A stretch of DNA of 9,670 nucleotides from contig JAGCLX010000129.1 of NCBI GenBank assembly GCA_017646785.1, forward strand, positions 1-9,670, read 5' to 3'. The notes below the pieces were generated by a model, which made no database searches, was not told the origin of the DNA, and saw nothing but the letters and a program-made list of their open reading frames with translations. Each line of letters opens with the position of its first letter. Positions within the stretch are counted from its first letter, which is position 1. The position numbers and the translations under genes were made by a program. Source of the DNA: Alistipes sp. (GTDB taxonomy: Bacteria; Bacteroidota; Bacteroidia; Bacteroidales; Rikenellaceae). Positions 1 to 7,389 of this stretch are shown here, in pieces.

Positions 1-632
1 CATTTGGCACAGGCTTTGGCTTCGGCTTTGTGATGGATGGCAAGCTCAAACTTGGCGACAACTCTTGCGTTGAGACCTTCTGCCTCAAGCACCGTGACTA
101 CCCCGAGTGCATCGTTGAAGATGGTGTTGCTATTCGTGCTGTAAAGCGTGTCTACCGCGAGCTATCGGGCGACGAGCGAGCACTCGAGCCTAAGGATATT
201 TATGATATCACCGAGGGTACATTGGAGGGTAATGCAGATGCTGCACGCGAGGCTTTTGCGACGCTTGGTCGTGTGGCGGGCGATGCCATGGCAACAGCAG
301 CTACACTCATGGATGGTGTGATCGTGATTGGTGGAGGCTTGGCTGGTGCGTCAAAGTACTTCATGCCAGCACTCTTGGAGGAGATGCGCTCGAAAATTAA
401 GACTATGTCTGGCGACTCGCTTAACCGAGTTCAGATGAATGTATACAACTTGGACAACGAGGCTGAGTTCGAGAAGTTTGCACGCGGCAACTCAACTAAA
501 ATCAAAGTATACGGAAGTGATAAAGAGGTGGTCTACGACCCCGAGAAACGCATAGGTGTGACAATCTCCGACATCGGCGCAAGCAACGCTGTGTCATTGG
601 GCGCTTACCTCTATGCTATAGACAACATTTAG
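1..632 (+). CDS. ROK-family sugar kinase-like protein, C-terminal part (5' end outside window)
   Basis: The reading frame is open from base 3 to the TAG at 630-632, giving about 209 residues; the N-terminal ATPase half lies upstream. It opens with GTGFGFVMDGKL, the conserved GTGxG loop that precedes the sugar-binding region of ROK kinases and repressors. It later has VIVIGGGLAGA (about 315-350), the second glycine-rich nucleotide-binding motif, and ends SLGAYLYAIDNI, like the usual ROK terminus. ROK kinases phosphorylate hexoses or N-acetyl hexosamines in the cytoplasm; the substrate cannot be read here. The standard ROK zinc motif (H, then CxCGxxGC) is absent. Where it should be there are cysteines at codons 66, 81 and 108 and a histidine at 90. 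No DNA-binding domain can be judged because the N-terminus is missing. Fold assignment is firm; kinase activity is inferred. Confidence 0.85.
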   Translation, partial: FGTGFGFGFVMDGKLKLGDNSCVETFCLKHRDYPECIVEDGVAIRAVKRVYRELSGDERALEPKDIYDITEGTLEGNADAAREAFATLGRVAGDAMATAATLMDGVIVIGGGLAGASKYFMPALLEEMRSKIKTMSGDSLNRVQMNVYNLDNEAEFEKFARGNSTKIKVYGSDKEVVYDPEKRIGVTISDIGASNAVSLGAYLYAIDNI

Positions 633-646
633 AGCAGCCCGGCTAC

Positions 647-1411
647 CTAACTCTTAGGCTCCATCTTGTCGACAATACGCAATGTAACGGCAGATAGGAG
701 CCTATGGTTTTTTATGGCCGAGAGCGACGAAACGGCCATCACGTCTGCCATAAACACCTCGTCCATGCGCTCTAATGATCCTACTGGTATAGTGCGCACA
801 TTAAGCTCGAGGTTGAGCCTACTAATAGCCTCGGCAACAGTTCTATACTCCACCGTATTATACTCATAAGGTGTATATACTCTACCATTATACACGGCAA
901 AGATTGGTCGCCACGGCAGTGATATAACATCGCCGTTATTATCGCACCATACAGCCACGTCACCACCGCGCTTGCTGACTACCGCCTCTGCCATCGCATC
1001 TATCGCCACCGACACCGATGTCTGGCACAGCGTCTCGGGGGCGGGCATAACGATATCCACGCCACAAAACCTTCGTGCGCGCAGGTGCATACCGCAGTCA
1101 TAGAGTGGGCTTTCGACCTCGAAAGAGAGTGCGCCATCAACCGACAGACGCATAGCCACGGGACAGCTTAGGCGAGGTGAGACGCGAGATAATTCAAGGA
1201 GCTTCTCGATGATGCGCTTTGCATCCAGCGGGTCGCATAGCGATGCAAAACCAAACATTCGCATGGAGTCCTCACGCAGCAGCTCTATATGTTGGGCTAT
1301 GTTGAAAGCCTTATGTCCGATAGTGTGGATGCGTTGCATAACGTAGGGTCTGTCGAGACTAAAATTTGAGGCCTCGACAACGCTTCCATCATTCCACACT
1401 AATAGTTTCAT
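647..1411 (-). CDS. Class IV aminotransferase-fold protein, degenerate (lacks the PLP lysine)
   Basis: A 254-residue protein related to the PabC/IlvE/D-amino-acid transaminase fold. The N-terminus has HIELLREDSMRMFG (41-54), matching the 'H..RL..S' segment. The centre has VAVWCDNNGDV (152-162) then IFAVYNGRVYTPY (170-182), matching the 'LLLD.nG.v...N.F....g.lyTP' segment. The end has DEVFMAD (217-223). Key catalytic positions are changed. Counting back 27 residues from the conserved Asp (D157), as in E. coli IlvE, puts Gln130 where the PLP-binding lysine should be, and the Glu and Asn of the usual ExxxxN segment are replaced (ISLPWRPIF). A normal transaminase or ADC-lyase reaction is therefore unlikely; the role is unknown. 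It is the last gene of the murB-tilS-holA block, starting 17 bases after holA, with ATG at 1411 and TAG at 647-649. The frame is intact, so this does not look like a pseudogene. Confidence 0.75.
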   Translation of the reverse strand: MKLLVWNDGSVVEASNFSLDRPYVMQRIHTIGHKAFNIAQHIELLREDSMRMFGFASLCDPLDAKRIIEKLLELSRVSPRLSCPVAMRLSVDGALSFEVESPLYDCGMHLRARRFCGVDIVMPAPETLCQTSVSVAIDAMAEAVVSKRGGDVAVWCDNNGDVISLPWRPIFAVYNGRVYTPYEYNTVEYRTVAEAISRLNLELNVRTIPVGSLERMDEVFMADVMAVSSLSAIKNHRLLSAVTLRIVDKMEPKS

Positions 1412-1428
1412 TTTTAACAGATTATGTG

Positions 1429-2508
1429 CTATGACATAAATATCTTCAAGAGCAGCTCATTCAAGAGCTCGCCACCATCCAGGCCACCACTATCAACACC
1501 CTTACTCTTGGCATCATACTCACGCAGGTAGCCCAATATCTTAAACAAGCGAGGACCATTCCATCTGCCGATATTCGCCTTAAGCTCCTTGACGGCATAG
1601 GGGTTATTCGCCCTTATGGCGCGCATAAGATCTATATCTGCAGGCATGGGGATACCGCGTTTGCGCGACTGCCACATGTGGTAGTTGAGCAAGAAGAGCT
1701 GCTGGAAAAGTCCAAACAGGATGGTAATGGTGAGCGTTATGGGGTATGTCTTGGGGTTATGGGAGAAGTGGTCGGCAATGCGCATAGCACGCGCCACATC
1801 CTGCTTCAACACCGCATCATTCAACTCAAAGGTGTTATACTCCTTCGACAAGCCAATATACTGCTCGATGTGAGAATCTGTGATGGTCTTCTCGTTCACA
1901 CCCATCGACACCTTCAGCTTATCTATCTCCTTGACCATGCGGCTTATATCCATACCCACATGCTCCTTAAGCATTGCCATGGCCTTGGGCTCGATATTAA
2001 GACCTAACGACGATATGTAGGACGACAACCAGCCATCAATCTCATACTCCTTTGGGCGTATAGACTCAAAGACACATCCGCCCTTAACACAGCTCTTATA
2101 GAACGCCGTGCGCTTATCTATGCCTCTACCCTGCTCCTTGTTCTTGTAGCATACAATGAGGATTGTTGTTTGCTGTGGCTGGGATGTATAGAGGTTGAGA
2201 TTTTCAATCTTCGCGAGCTGCTGAGCCTCCTTAACGATGACCACCTGATACGAGCCCATCATAGGCATCTGGCGACACAGCATAACGATTTTACCGGGGT
2301 CGCTATCCTGGCCATATACGGTCAATTGGTTAAACGAGCGCTCTGCCTCATTGAGGATGGTCGAAGCAAGGCGGTCAGCTATGGCGTCAATAAAATAACC
2401 CTCGTCACCCGAGAGCAGGTATATCGGAGCGAACTTTCGAGCCTCGATATCGCGCATTATAGCATTGTAATCAGCTATACAATCGCTGAATTTCACACCC
2501 TTAGCCAT
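1429..2508 (-). CDS. holA: DNA polymerase III subunit delta (clamp-loader subunit)
   Basis: A 359-residue protein, close to the usual length for HolA. It opens with APIYLLSGDEGYFIDAI (27-43), the typical delta N-terminus with its degenerate P-loop region. The middle reads like the delta AAA+ module, including GMDISRMVKEIDKL, and the end is the helical collar domain (for example FKILGYLREYDAKSKG). Delta opens the beta sliding clamp as part of the DnaX clamp-loader complex during replication. I chose the ATG at 2508; a TTG two codons upstream (2514) is in frame but is an unlikely start. It begins 16 bases after the tilS stop and ends 17 bases before the aminotransferase-like gene, so it is probably co-transcribed from the murB promoter. 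There is no Shine-Dalgarno, as expected in Bacteroidetes. Confidence 0.93.
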   Translation of the reverse strand: MAKGVKFSDCIADYNAIMRDIEARKFAPIYLLSGDEGYFIDAIADRLASTILNEAERSFNQLTVYGQDSDPGKIVMLCRQMPMMGSYQVVIVKEAQQLAKIENLNLYTSQPQQTTILIVCYKNKEQGRGIDKRTAFYKSCVKGGCVFESIRPKEYEIDGWLSSYISSLGLNIEPKAMAMLKEHVGMDISRMVKEIDKLKVSMGVNEKTITDSHIEQYIGLSKEYNTFELNDAVLKQDVARAMRIADHFSHNPKTYPITLTITILFGLFQQLFLLNYHMWQSRKRGIPMPADIDLMRAIRANNPYAVKELKANIGRWNGPRLFKILGYLREYDAKSKGVDSGGLDGGELLNELLLKIFMS

Positions 2509-2524
2509 AGTCAACTAAACCAAA

Positions 2525-3868
2525 TTATAGTGTATCTCTAACCACCTTTAACACATTCTCTGTCTTGCGTGTGATTGCATAGCGGTCATCGAGGCGACGA
2601 CCCACAACCCATACAATATCATCTCCCGACACCAGCACAAACTGGCGACGCTTCTCCACCAACGACACCTTCTTGTCTATGAGGTAGTCGCTTAGCTTCT
2701 TTCTGCCCGACATACCAAATGGCACAAACCAATCACCATCCTGCCAACGTCGTAGGCGCAGAGGAAATTTAAGCTTGTCGGCATCCAGCAATGCCACGTT
2801 GTCACCCTGGTCGAGGCTGTCGATAAAGTCGATATTACAGTATTCATAGTAGAGCACCGAACCACCAGCATATGAGCGCACAGAGCCTTTATCCACAACA
2901 ACCTCGCAGATGTCATCGTCACATATAGGTTCGATAACCACCCTACCGCGATCTATAACCGCCACCCACTCGCGTGAGTAGAAGCGACGACCCGAGAGAT
3001 CGGCATCCAAAGCGCGGCATAGTGCATCCACAACATCGCCCTTGAAGCCATATTCCGAGCTAAGGATTTCGTATATCACATAGTGGCGTGGCAACGTAGG
3101 ACGTATGCGATCAACCCACAGCGTGTGTATATCGCCCGAGTGCTCCATGACCTCATTCTTGACGATGTTTATGGCTGAGGTAATGAAGTCCTGAGCCTGG
3201 CTCAATCGCGCGATATTACGGCGCATGATGGCAGTGAATTGAGGCTTGATATCCTTAAACATGGGCACAACACCCAAGCGCACCTTATTACGCAGGTATT
3301 TGGTTGAGCGATTAGAGGAGTCCTCGCGATATGGGATATGGTGAGCCATGGCATAGTCGTGGATGATTTTGCGAGTGGCAAACATCATAGGGCGAACGAT
3401 ATGGCCCACCTGGGTAGATATGCCTGTTAGACCTCGCAAGCCCGTACCACGCAACAAGTTGATAAAGAAGGTCTCGATGGAGTCGTTGCCATGGTGAGCA
3501 ATGACTATCGCCGTGTAGCCATGCTCTTCGCACAACTCCTTAAACCAAGCGTATCGTAGACGGCGAGCAGCCATCTCCATAGACTCTCCCGTACGCTCCA
3601 TCTCGCTAGTCGTATCGAAGCGCTTATTATAGAACTCTGCGCCATAACGACGCGCCTCACGCTCAACGAGCAACTCATCTTCGTCACTCTCCTTACCACG
3701 TAGCTGGAAGTTGCAGTGCGCAACACCAAAGCGGTAGCCCGCAGCTGCAGTGAGCGACATCATAACCATGGAGTCTACACCTCCCGACACAGTAAGCAGT
3801 AGCTTGTCGTCGTGTGTAAACAGCTCGTTCTCTGCTATATATTTTTCAAATTCTTCAAGTAGAAGCAT
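2525..3868 (-). CDS. tilS: tRNA(Ile)-lysidine synthetase
   Basis: TilS attaches lysine to the wobble cytidine (C34) of the CAU-anticodon isoleucine tRNA in the cytoplasm, using ATP, and so changes decoding from AUG to AUA; it is normally essential. The 447-residue product carries the N-type PP-loop SGGVDS (28-33), the HCNFQLRG segment (51-58), AHHGNDSIET (124-133) and REDSSN...YLRNKVR (181-197), all diagnostic of the catalytic domain. The C-terminal TilS_C domain is also present, with LRLRRWQDGDWFVPFG and GRKKLSDYLIDKK, so it is the long, multi-domain form and looks complete. The ATG at 3868 is 2 bases beyond the murB TAG (3871-3873), which suggests translational coupling. It is followed after 16 bases by holA. 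Confidence 0.96.
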   Translation of the reverse strand: MLLLEEFEKYIAENELFTHDDKLLLTVSGGVDSMVMMSLTAAAGYRFGVAHCNFQLRGKESDEDELLVEREARRYGAEFYNKRFDTTSEMERTGESMEMAARRLRYAWFKELCEEHGYTAIVIAHHGNDSIETFFINLLRGTGLRGLTGISTQVGHIVRPMMFATRKIIHDYAMAHHIPYREDSSNRSTKYLRNKVRLGVVPMFKDIKPQFTAIMRRNIARLSQAQDFITSAINIVKNEVMEHSGDIHTLWVDRIRPTLPRHYVIYEILSSEYGFKGDVVDALCRALDADLSGRRFYSREWVAVIDRGRVVIEPICDDDICEVVVDKGSVRSYAGGSVLYYEYCNIDFIDSLDQGDNVALLDADKLKFPLRLRRWQDGDWFVPFGMSGRKKLSDYLIDKKVSLVEKRRQFVLVSGDDIVWVVGRRLDDRYAITRKTENVLKVVRDTL

Positions 3869-3870
3869 AA

Positions 3871-4884
3871 CTACAAAATGTTTACCTCGGGCGCGATATC
3901 TACGCCGAACTTAGTGTGCACAACACTGCATACGAACTCTGCAAAGTGCAAAACTTCGTCACCAGTAGCGCCACCATGGTTAACCAACACCAGAGCCTGA
4001 CGGTCGTGTACACCAACATGCCCCTCGCGATAACCCTTCAACCCCGCTTTATCTATAAGCCAACCTGCTGCCAACTTTACGCAATTTTCTGCGTTAGGCA
4101 CTGGATAGTGTGGCATCGAGGGGTACTCCTGCAAAAGACGGTCGGCAACCTCCTTAGCGACGATGGGGTTCTTGAAGAAGCTACCCGCATTGCCAAGCAC
4201 CTTGGGGTCTGGTAACTTAGAGGCACGAATTGCACATATCGCCTCGCGGATATTCTTAAGAGTGGCTCCGCCACGCGCCTCCACCTCCTTAATCACGTCA
4301 CCATATCCGAGGTTGGGTGATGGGGTGCGATGCAGCCTAAACTCAACAGCAAGGATTATAGCCACGCCGCGCAACTCATGTTTAAATATGCTCTCGCGAT
4401 AGCCAAAACCACACTCCTGGCACGTTAGGCGAACGACCTCCGACTTATTAACATCAAAATACTCGACAACCGTTATCGCATCCTTCACTTCAGCACCGTA
4501 GGCTCCGATATTCTGCACAGGAGCTGCACCAACAGAGCTAGGAATTGATGAGAGATTCTCAACGCCCCACAGACCATTCTCCACACTCCATGCCACAAAC
4601 TCATCCCAGTCGTGCGCAGCCTCTACACGCACATCGACAAACTCACCATCGCCCTTCAGGATGGTGCGCGATGATGATGCCGGCGTGATGAGTACACCGT
4701 CATAGTCTGCAGTAAAGAGTGTATTATTACCCGCGCCAAGCACATACCACTTAGCGGGCTTGAGCTCCACGAACAACTCCTTAAGCTCCTCGGCAGTATC
4801 AAACTCAACAAGCATAGAGGCCTGCTGTTTGACTCCAAAGCTATTGCGTTTTTCGAGGTTTAGATCATTATATATGCGTTTCAT
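3871..4884 (-). CDS. murB: UDP-N-acetylenolpyruvoylglucosamine reductase
   Basis: MurB reduces UDP-GlcNAc-enolpyruvate to UDP-MurNAc with NADPH and FAD, the second committed step of peptidoglycan precursor synthesis in the cytoplasm. The 337-residue protein fits the type I (E. coli-like) form. Visible features are the FAD-binding loop VLGAGNNTLF (48-57), SSIPSSVGAAPVQNIGAYG (112-130), GFGYRESIFK (159-168) with the active-site Arg163, the GNAGSFFKNP segment (231-240) with the catalytic Ser235, and the terminal PEVN with Glu333. NLGYGDV (191-197) holds the tyrosine of the type I substrate loop. One oddity is SSVGAA where most homologues have GSVGAA or GTVGAA. It is the first gene of the murB-tilS-holA block. 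A TAACTTTG promoter box ends only 4 bases before the ATG, so the mRNA may be leaderless; no other methionine lies near the family's usual N-terminus. Confidence 0.96.
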   Translation of the reverse strand: MKRIYNDLNLEKRNSFGVKQQASMLVEFDTAEELKELFVELKPAKWYVLGAGNNTLFTADYDGVLITPASSSRTILKGDGEFVDVRVEAAHDWDEFVAWSVENGLWGVENLSSIPSSVGAAPVQNIGAYGAEVKDAITVVEYFDVNKSEVVRLTCQECGFGYRESIFKHELRGVAIILAVEFRLHRTPSPNLGYGDVIKEVEARGGATLKNIREAICAIRASKLPDPKVLGNAGSFFKNPIVAKEVADRLLQEYPSMPHYPVPNAENCVKLAAGWLIDKAGLKGYREGHVGVHDRQALVLVNHGGATGDEVLHFAEFVCSVVHTKFGVDIAPEVNIL

Positions 4885-4888
4885 AGTG

Positions 4889-4916
4889 CAAAGTTAAAAA
4901 ATTTTTGTTAACTTTG
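4889..4916. repeat. Perfect inverted repeat of two outward-facing TAACTTTG boxes
   Basis: CAAAGTTA (4889-4896) and TAACTTTG (4909-4916) are exact reverse complements, separated by a 12-base A/T-rich spacer. Each arm is a TAnnTTTG box pointing outward, one to murB and one to the DUF4301 gene. It may be two divergent promoters sharing one core, or an operator. Confidence 0.8.
4909..4916 (+). promoter_or_regulatory. Candidate -7 box for the DUF4301 gene
   Basis: TAACTTTG fits the TAnnTTTG consensus and would give a 5' leader of roughly 45 A/T-rich bases before the ATG at 4967. I find no good TTG/TTTG -33 box 19-21 bases upstream, so the promoter is less certain than its mirror image towards murB. 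Confidence 0.4.
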
Positions 4917-4966
4917 AAAGGTCAAACCGAATATAAAAGACATATAATCGAAATAATAAATTAAAT

Positions 4967-6409
4967 ATGCAGCCTATGTTCACACACGAAGAGATTACCC
5001 AGATTGAGGCTCATGGTTTGAGCGTCGCAGCGGTTGAGAAGCAAATTGAGAACTTCCGTACTGGATTTCCAGCGCTACCAGTTGTGCGTGCTGCCGCAGG
5101 TGGTGATGGCGTTAAGCAACTCAATGCAGAGTGCGTTGCTGAGCGCGAAGCATACTACAATGACAATCTTAAGAACATCAAAACCATCAAGTTCGTTCCA
5201 GCCTCTGGAGCAGCAACACGCATGTTCAAAGAGCTCTTTGAGTATGTAAACGACGACAAGCGCACTGCCGGTATAGATAAACTCATAGTCAACCTCGAGA
5301 AGTTTGCCTTCTTCCCCGAGTTGGCGAAGTATCTCAAGCCACAGATTGATGACAAGGATGTTGTCCGCAATATCATTATAGAGGGTCTTGAGTATGGTGC
5401 AAAGCCCAAGGGTCTTGTGACGTTCCACGCATATAAGGAGGGAGCTCGTAAACCTGTAGAGGAGCACCTTGTGGAGGCTGCGCTATATGCTTCAAGCAAC
5501 GGCGAGGCGAACATTCATTTCACCGTATCACCTGAGCATCAGGCGGGCTTCGAGGCACTACTCAAGGAGCGCCAGAGCCACTATGAGCAGAAGTTCGACA
5601 TTAAGTATAATGTATCGTTCTCTATTCAGAGCCCCGCGACAGATACCATCGCTGTCAACCCCGACAACACCCCATTCCGCACAGATGACGGCAAGCTACT
5701 CTTCCGCCCTGCAGGACATGGTGCACTTATCACCAACCTCGATAAGCTCGATGCAGATGTCATCTTCGTTAAGAACATCGACAACGTGACTACCGACGAG
5801 CGCAAGCCCGATACCGTAACCTTTAAGAAGGTGTTGGCAGGCGAGCTTCTTAAGCTTCAGGGTCGCTCGTTCGAGCTTATACGCGCTATCAACCGTGGCG
5901 AGGATGTCATCAAGGAGGCTACGGAGTTCATCTGCAACGAGCTCTGCTGCAAGCTCCCCGAGGATGCATCACGCGAACTTATCGTGGCAACACTCGACCG
6001 CCCCATCCGCGTGTGTGGTATGGTGAAGAACGAAGGTGAGCCTGGTGGTGGTCCATTCTGGGTGCGCGATGACAAGGGTCGTGAGCAGTTGCAGATTGCA
6101 GAGTCAAGCCAGATAGCTCCCGAGGATATGCACCTCATGAAGGAGGCGACACACTTCAACCCCGTAGACCTTGTGTGTGGTGTTAAGCGCTACGACGGCA
6201 CAAAGTACGACCTCACTCAGTACACCGACCCCAAGACTGGCTTTATATCATCTAAGTCGGCAGGTGGCCGTGAGCTACGCGCACAGGAGTTGCCAGGTCT
6301 TTGGAATGGCGCAATGGCTAACTGGAACACCATCTTTGTGGAGGTACCAATCTCTACATTCTCACCAGTTAAGGTTGTGCAGGACTTGCTCCGTCCCGAG
6401 CACCAGTAG
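4967..6409 (+). CDS. DUF4301 family protein, probable nucleotidyltransferase fold
   Basis: A 480-residue cytoplasmic protein without signal peptide or membrane segments, recognised as the Bacteroidetes family DUF4301. No function is established to my knowledge. The order of motifs resembles UDP-sugar/UDP-GlcNAc pyrophosphorylases: FVPASGAATRMFK (76-88) in the place of the GGxGTRLG loop, IHFTVSPEHQ (183-192) like the 'MTSE' strand, SFSIQSPATDTIAV (217-230), a Gly-rich PAGHGALITNL (248-258) like PDGNGGLY, VIFVKNIDNV (265-274) like VHVYCVDNIL, and GMVKNEGEPGGGPFWV (351-366). UTP- or NTP-dependent sugar activation is thus a reasonable inference, not a demonstrated role. It is divergent from murB, with 82 bases between starts, and stands alone, ending at the bidirectional hairpin near 6432. 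The ATG at 4967 is used; Met4 is an alternative. Family membership is fairly sure, the enzyme role uncertain. Confidence 0.82.
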   Translation: MQPMFTHEEITQIEAHGLSVAAVEKQIENFRTGFPALPVVRAAAGGDGVKQLNAECVAEREAYYNDNLKNIKTIKFVPASGAATRMFKELFEYVNDDKRTAGIDKLIVNLEKFAFFPELAKYLKPQIDDKDVVRNIIIEGLEYGAKPKGLVTFHAYKEGARKPVEEHLVEAALYASSNGEANIHFTVSPEHQAGFEALLKERQSHYEQKFDIKYNVSFSIQSPATDTIAVNPDNTPFRTDDGKLLFRPAGHGALITNLDKLDADVIFVKNIDNVTTDERKPDTVTFKKVLAGELLKLQGRSFELIRAINRGEDVIKEATEFICNELCCKLPEDASRELIVATLDRPIRVCGMVKNEGEPGGGPFWVRDDKGREQLQIAESSQIAPEDMHLMKEATHFNPVDLVCGVKRYDGTKYDLTQYTDPKTGFISSKSAGGRELRAQELPGLWNGAMANWNTIFVEVPISTFSPVKVVQDLLRPEHQ

Positions 6410-6431
6410 CTCCTTGACTAAAGCCCAAAAC

Positions 6432-6465
6432 AATAGCCCGAATGAAAGTTACCATTCGGGCTATT
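6432..6465. terminator. Bidirectional rho-independent terminator hairpin
   Basis: AATAGCCCGAATG (6432-6444) and CATTCGGGCTATT (6453-6465) form a perfect 13-bp stem with an 8-base loop. It sits between the convergent DUF4301 gene (stop at 6409) and miaA (stop at 6481), so it can end transcripts from both sides. The flanking U tracts are short and interrupted on each strand. Confidence 0.88.
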
Positions 6466-6480
6466 TCTATATCAACCACA

Positions 6481-7389
6481 TCACTTACAACTCTCGATGT
6501 GCGCTATGATGGTGTCCAGATCGTTGGGGTTAAACCACGCCGTGCCTTCGTCGCGCCTAAACCAAGTGAGCTGGCGCTTGGCATAACGACGCGAATTGCG
6601 TTTAACAAGCTCCACCGCCTCCTCCAGCGTGCACTTACCGTCGAAGTAGTCAAAGAGCTCGCGGTAGCCCACCGTCTGTAGGGCGTTCAAGTGGCGCTTG
6701 GGATACATACTGCGCGCCTCGGCCTCCAGACCCTCTGCCACCATCATATCTACACGACGGTTGATGCGGTCGTAGAGCACATCGCGAGGCATATCCGTAC
6801 CTATCTTTATTATATTAAAGGGGCGCTCTGCAGCCACACCCTTACGCTGCTCCGAGTAGGGACGTCCCGTAGCAAGGCACACCTCCAAAGCACGCATAAC
6901 ACGTGCAGGGTTACACAAGTCCACCTCCTCGGCATACTTAGCATCGAGCCTACGCAACTCTGCAATGAGACTCTCAAGCCCTTCACTCGCCAACCTCTCT
7001 TTGAGATTCTCGCGTATTGCTGGGTCTGCATCGGGCAGATCATCCATACCCTCACACAGCGCTTGCACATATAGTCCCGAGCCACCCACCGCCACGACAT
7101 ACTCACTCTCCGCAAAGAGTCTATCGAGTAGTGCCAGTGCCTCAGTCTCATACTTACCACAGTTGAAGTCATCCTCCACCTCGCGGTCGGCAATGAAGTA
7201 GTGCTTCGCCGCAGCGAGCTCCTCCGCTGTGGGTTGTGCCGTACCTATGGGCATTCCACGAAATACCTGGCGCGAGTCTGTGGATATTATGGGTGCGTGC
7301 AGATGTGTTGCGAGCTTCACAGCAAGGGCACTCTTACCCGAGCCTGTGGGGCCCACAACGACAACCAACGTGCCGTGTTTAGAACTCAT
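6481..7389 (-). CDS. miaA: tRNA dimethylallyltransferase
   Basis: MiaA transfers a dimethylallyl group from DMAPP to N6 of A37 in tRNAs reading UNN codons, the first step of (ms2)i6A37 formation. From the ATG at 7389 the protein has 302 residues, the family norm. It shows the P-loop GPTGSGKS (13-20), DSRQVF (38-43; usually DSRQVY), the VGGSGLYVQAL segment (101-111) and, near the C-terminus, QTVGYRELFDYFDG and KRNSRRYAKRQLTWFRRD, all conserved in MiaA. Two further in-frame ATGs at 7410 and 7401 would add an N-terminal MATMATT; the 7389 start puts the P-loop at the usual distance and is preferred. It overlaps the end of the upstream pRiA4b-like gene by 11 bases, suggesting co-translation, and ends 15 bases beyond the shared hairpin. 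Confidence 0.95.
   Translation of the reverse strand: MSSKHGTLVVVVGPTGSGKSALAVKLATHLHAPIISTDSRQVFRGMPIGTAQPTAEELAAAKHYFIADREVEDDFNCGKYETEALALLDRLFAESEYVVAVGGSGLYVQALCEGMDDLPDADPAIRENLKERLASEGLESLIAELRRLDAKYAEEVDLCNPARVMRALEVCLATGRPYSEQRKGVAAERPFNIIKIGTDMPRDVLYDRINRRVDMMVAEGLEAEARSMYPKRHLNALQTVGYRELFDYFDGKCTLEEAVELVKRNSRRYAKRQLTWFRRDEGTAWFNPNDLDTIIAHIESCK

Larger units (their letters stand above)
4889..4919 (-). promoter_or_regulatory. Probable murB operon promoter (Bacteroidetes type)
   Basis: On the minus strand TTTC (4919-4916) is followed by exactly 19 bases and then TAACTTTGC (4896-4888), matching the Bacteroidetes sigma-70 pattern TTTG-N19-TAnnTTTG apart from the last base of the -33 box. 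The -7 box ends 4 bases before the murB ATG, which would place transcription initiation at or within a few bases of the start codon. Confidence 0.6.

Noticed and set aside
633..660. Terminator between the ROK gene and the aminotransferase-like gene
   Set aside because: Only a 5-bp stem CCTAA-ctc-TTAGG (646-658) without a U tract is present, partly inside the coding region; too weak to call.
2509..2514. TTG start for holA at 2514
   Set aside because: An ATG two codons downstream fits better and has the same frame.
1678..2541. Plus-strand open frames antisense to holA
   Set aside because: Antisense shadows of a well-supported holA, without motifs.
5075..5514. Minus-strand open frames inside the DUF4301 gene
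   Set aside because: The sense strand encodes a clear conserved family; the antisense frames have no family features or promoter.
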